From assembly GCF_003148745.1 (NCBI RefSeq), contig NZ_QGGU01000001.1, positions 385,536 through 449,535 of the forward strand: a DNA stretch of 64,000 bases, in the 5' to 3' direction. The DNA comes from Pleionea mediterranea. GTDB lineage: Bacteria; Pseudomonadota; Gammaproteobacteria; Enterobacterales; Kangiellaceae. A program made the position numbers and the translations under genes. The notes beneath the pieces are model-generated. The model was not told the DNA's origin. It did no database searches and saw nothing but the letters and a program-made list of their open reading frames with translations. Below are positions 63,954 through 64,000 of this stretch, piece by piece (position 1 is the stretch's first letter; the number at the start of each line of letters is the position of its first letter).

Positions 63954-64000
63954 GAAGCAGGAGTCGATATTTAGGTGGAAATATTTTTTTGAGTGGACTA

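Overview
This 64 kb window is a piece of a gammaproteobacterial chromosome, densely packed and mostly housekeeping. The gene order nadB / rpoE-rseA-rseC-mucD-lepA-lepB-rnc-era-recO-pdxJ-acpS is the Pseudomonas/marine gammaproteobacterial arrangement. The order tig-clpP-clpX-lon-hupB-ppiD-(enoyl-ACP reductase)-sapFDCBA-pspF/pspABC is shared with Shewanella-like genomes. Moderate-to-low G+C, a TonB2-type energy module, MshQ and FabV suggest a marine lineage; a Kangiella/Aliikangiella-type bacterium is my guess from general resemblance, not a demonstrated placement. No transposase, phage gene, CRISPR array or rRNA gene was found.

Layout. 1-4257 (-): the N-terminal 1419 codons of a very large MshQ-like surface protein whose frame runs off the left edge. 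4.5-7.3 kb: an HDOD regulator, ygfZ, and the sdhE-ygfX pair. 7.4-13.4 kb: nadB diverging from the sigma-E envelope-stress locus rpoE-rseA-rseC-mucD; rseB is missing and a strong terminator separates rseA from rseC. A 265-bp set of nested palindromes lies just before mucD. 13.5-20.6 kb: lepA-lepB-DUF4845-rnc-era-recO-pdxJ-acpS. 20.8-22.4 kb: folD and four tRNAs (Pro, Arg, His, Leu). 22.5-31.6 kb: the proteostasis block tig-clpP-clpX-lon-hupB, tRNA-Val, tRNA-Asp, ppiD. 31.8-41.6 kb: fabV, the sapABCDF peptide ABC transporter (-), pspF and a sigma-54-driven psp operon that starts with an unrecognised small membrane protein. 41.9-47 kb: DUF3450-ttpC-exbB-exbD-tonB-TPR, a TonB2-type system. 47.4-53.4 kb: a YIP1-MacA-MacB-type export operon (-) and a NatAB-type ABC exporter (+). 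53.6-55.9 kb: a MarR-GNAT fusion and an EAL response regulator. 55.9-62.1 kb: degS, degQ, yhcB (zapG) and zapE, with def and an alpha/beta hydrolase inserted. 62.2-64 kb: an orphan lipoprotein, a small unknown protein and a YjbR/MmcQ-family protein.

Functionally, much of the window is about envelope and protein quality control: the sigma-E switch (RpoE, RseA, DegS as initiating protease), three periplasmic trypsin-like proteases (MucD, DegQ, DegS), PpiD, the phage-shock response, and the cytosolic ClpXP, Lon and trigger factor. Candidate sigma-E promoters precede rpoE, rseA and degQ, and candidate sigma-32 promoters precede clpP and lon. The most unusual items are the nested palindromic element and its dispersed end motif, the reorganised rse locus without rseB, a 39-bp near-perfect palindrome inside the macA-like coding sequence, a 20-bp perfect palindrome before fabV, and the unknown small membrane protein that leads the psp operon. 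I did not find a clearly new multi-gene system.
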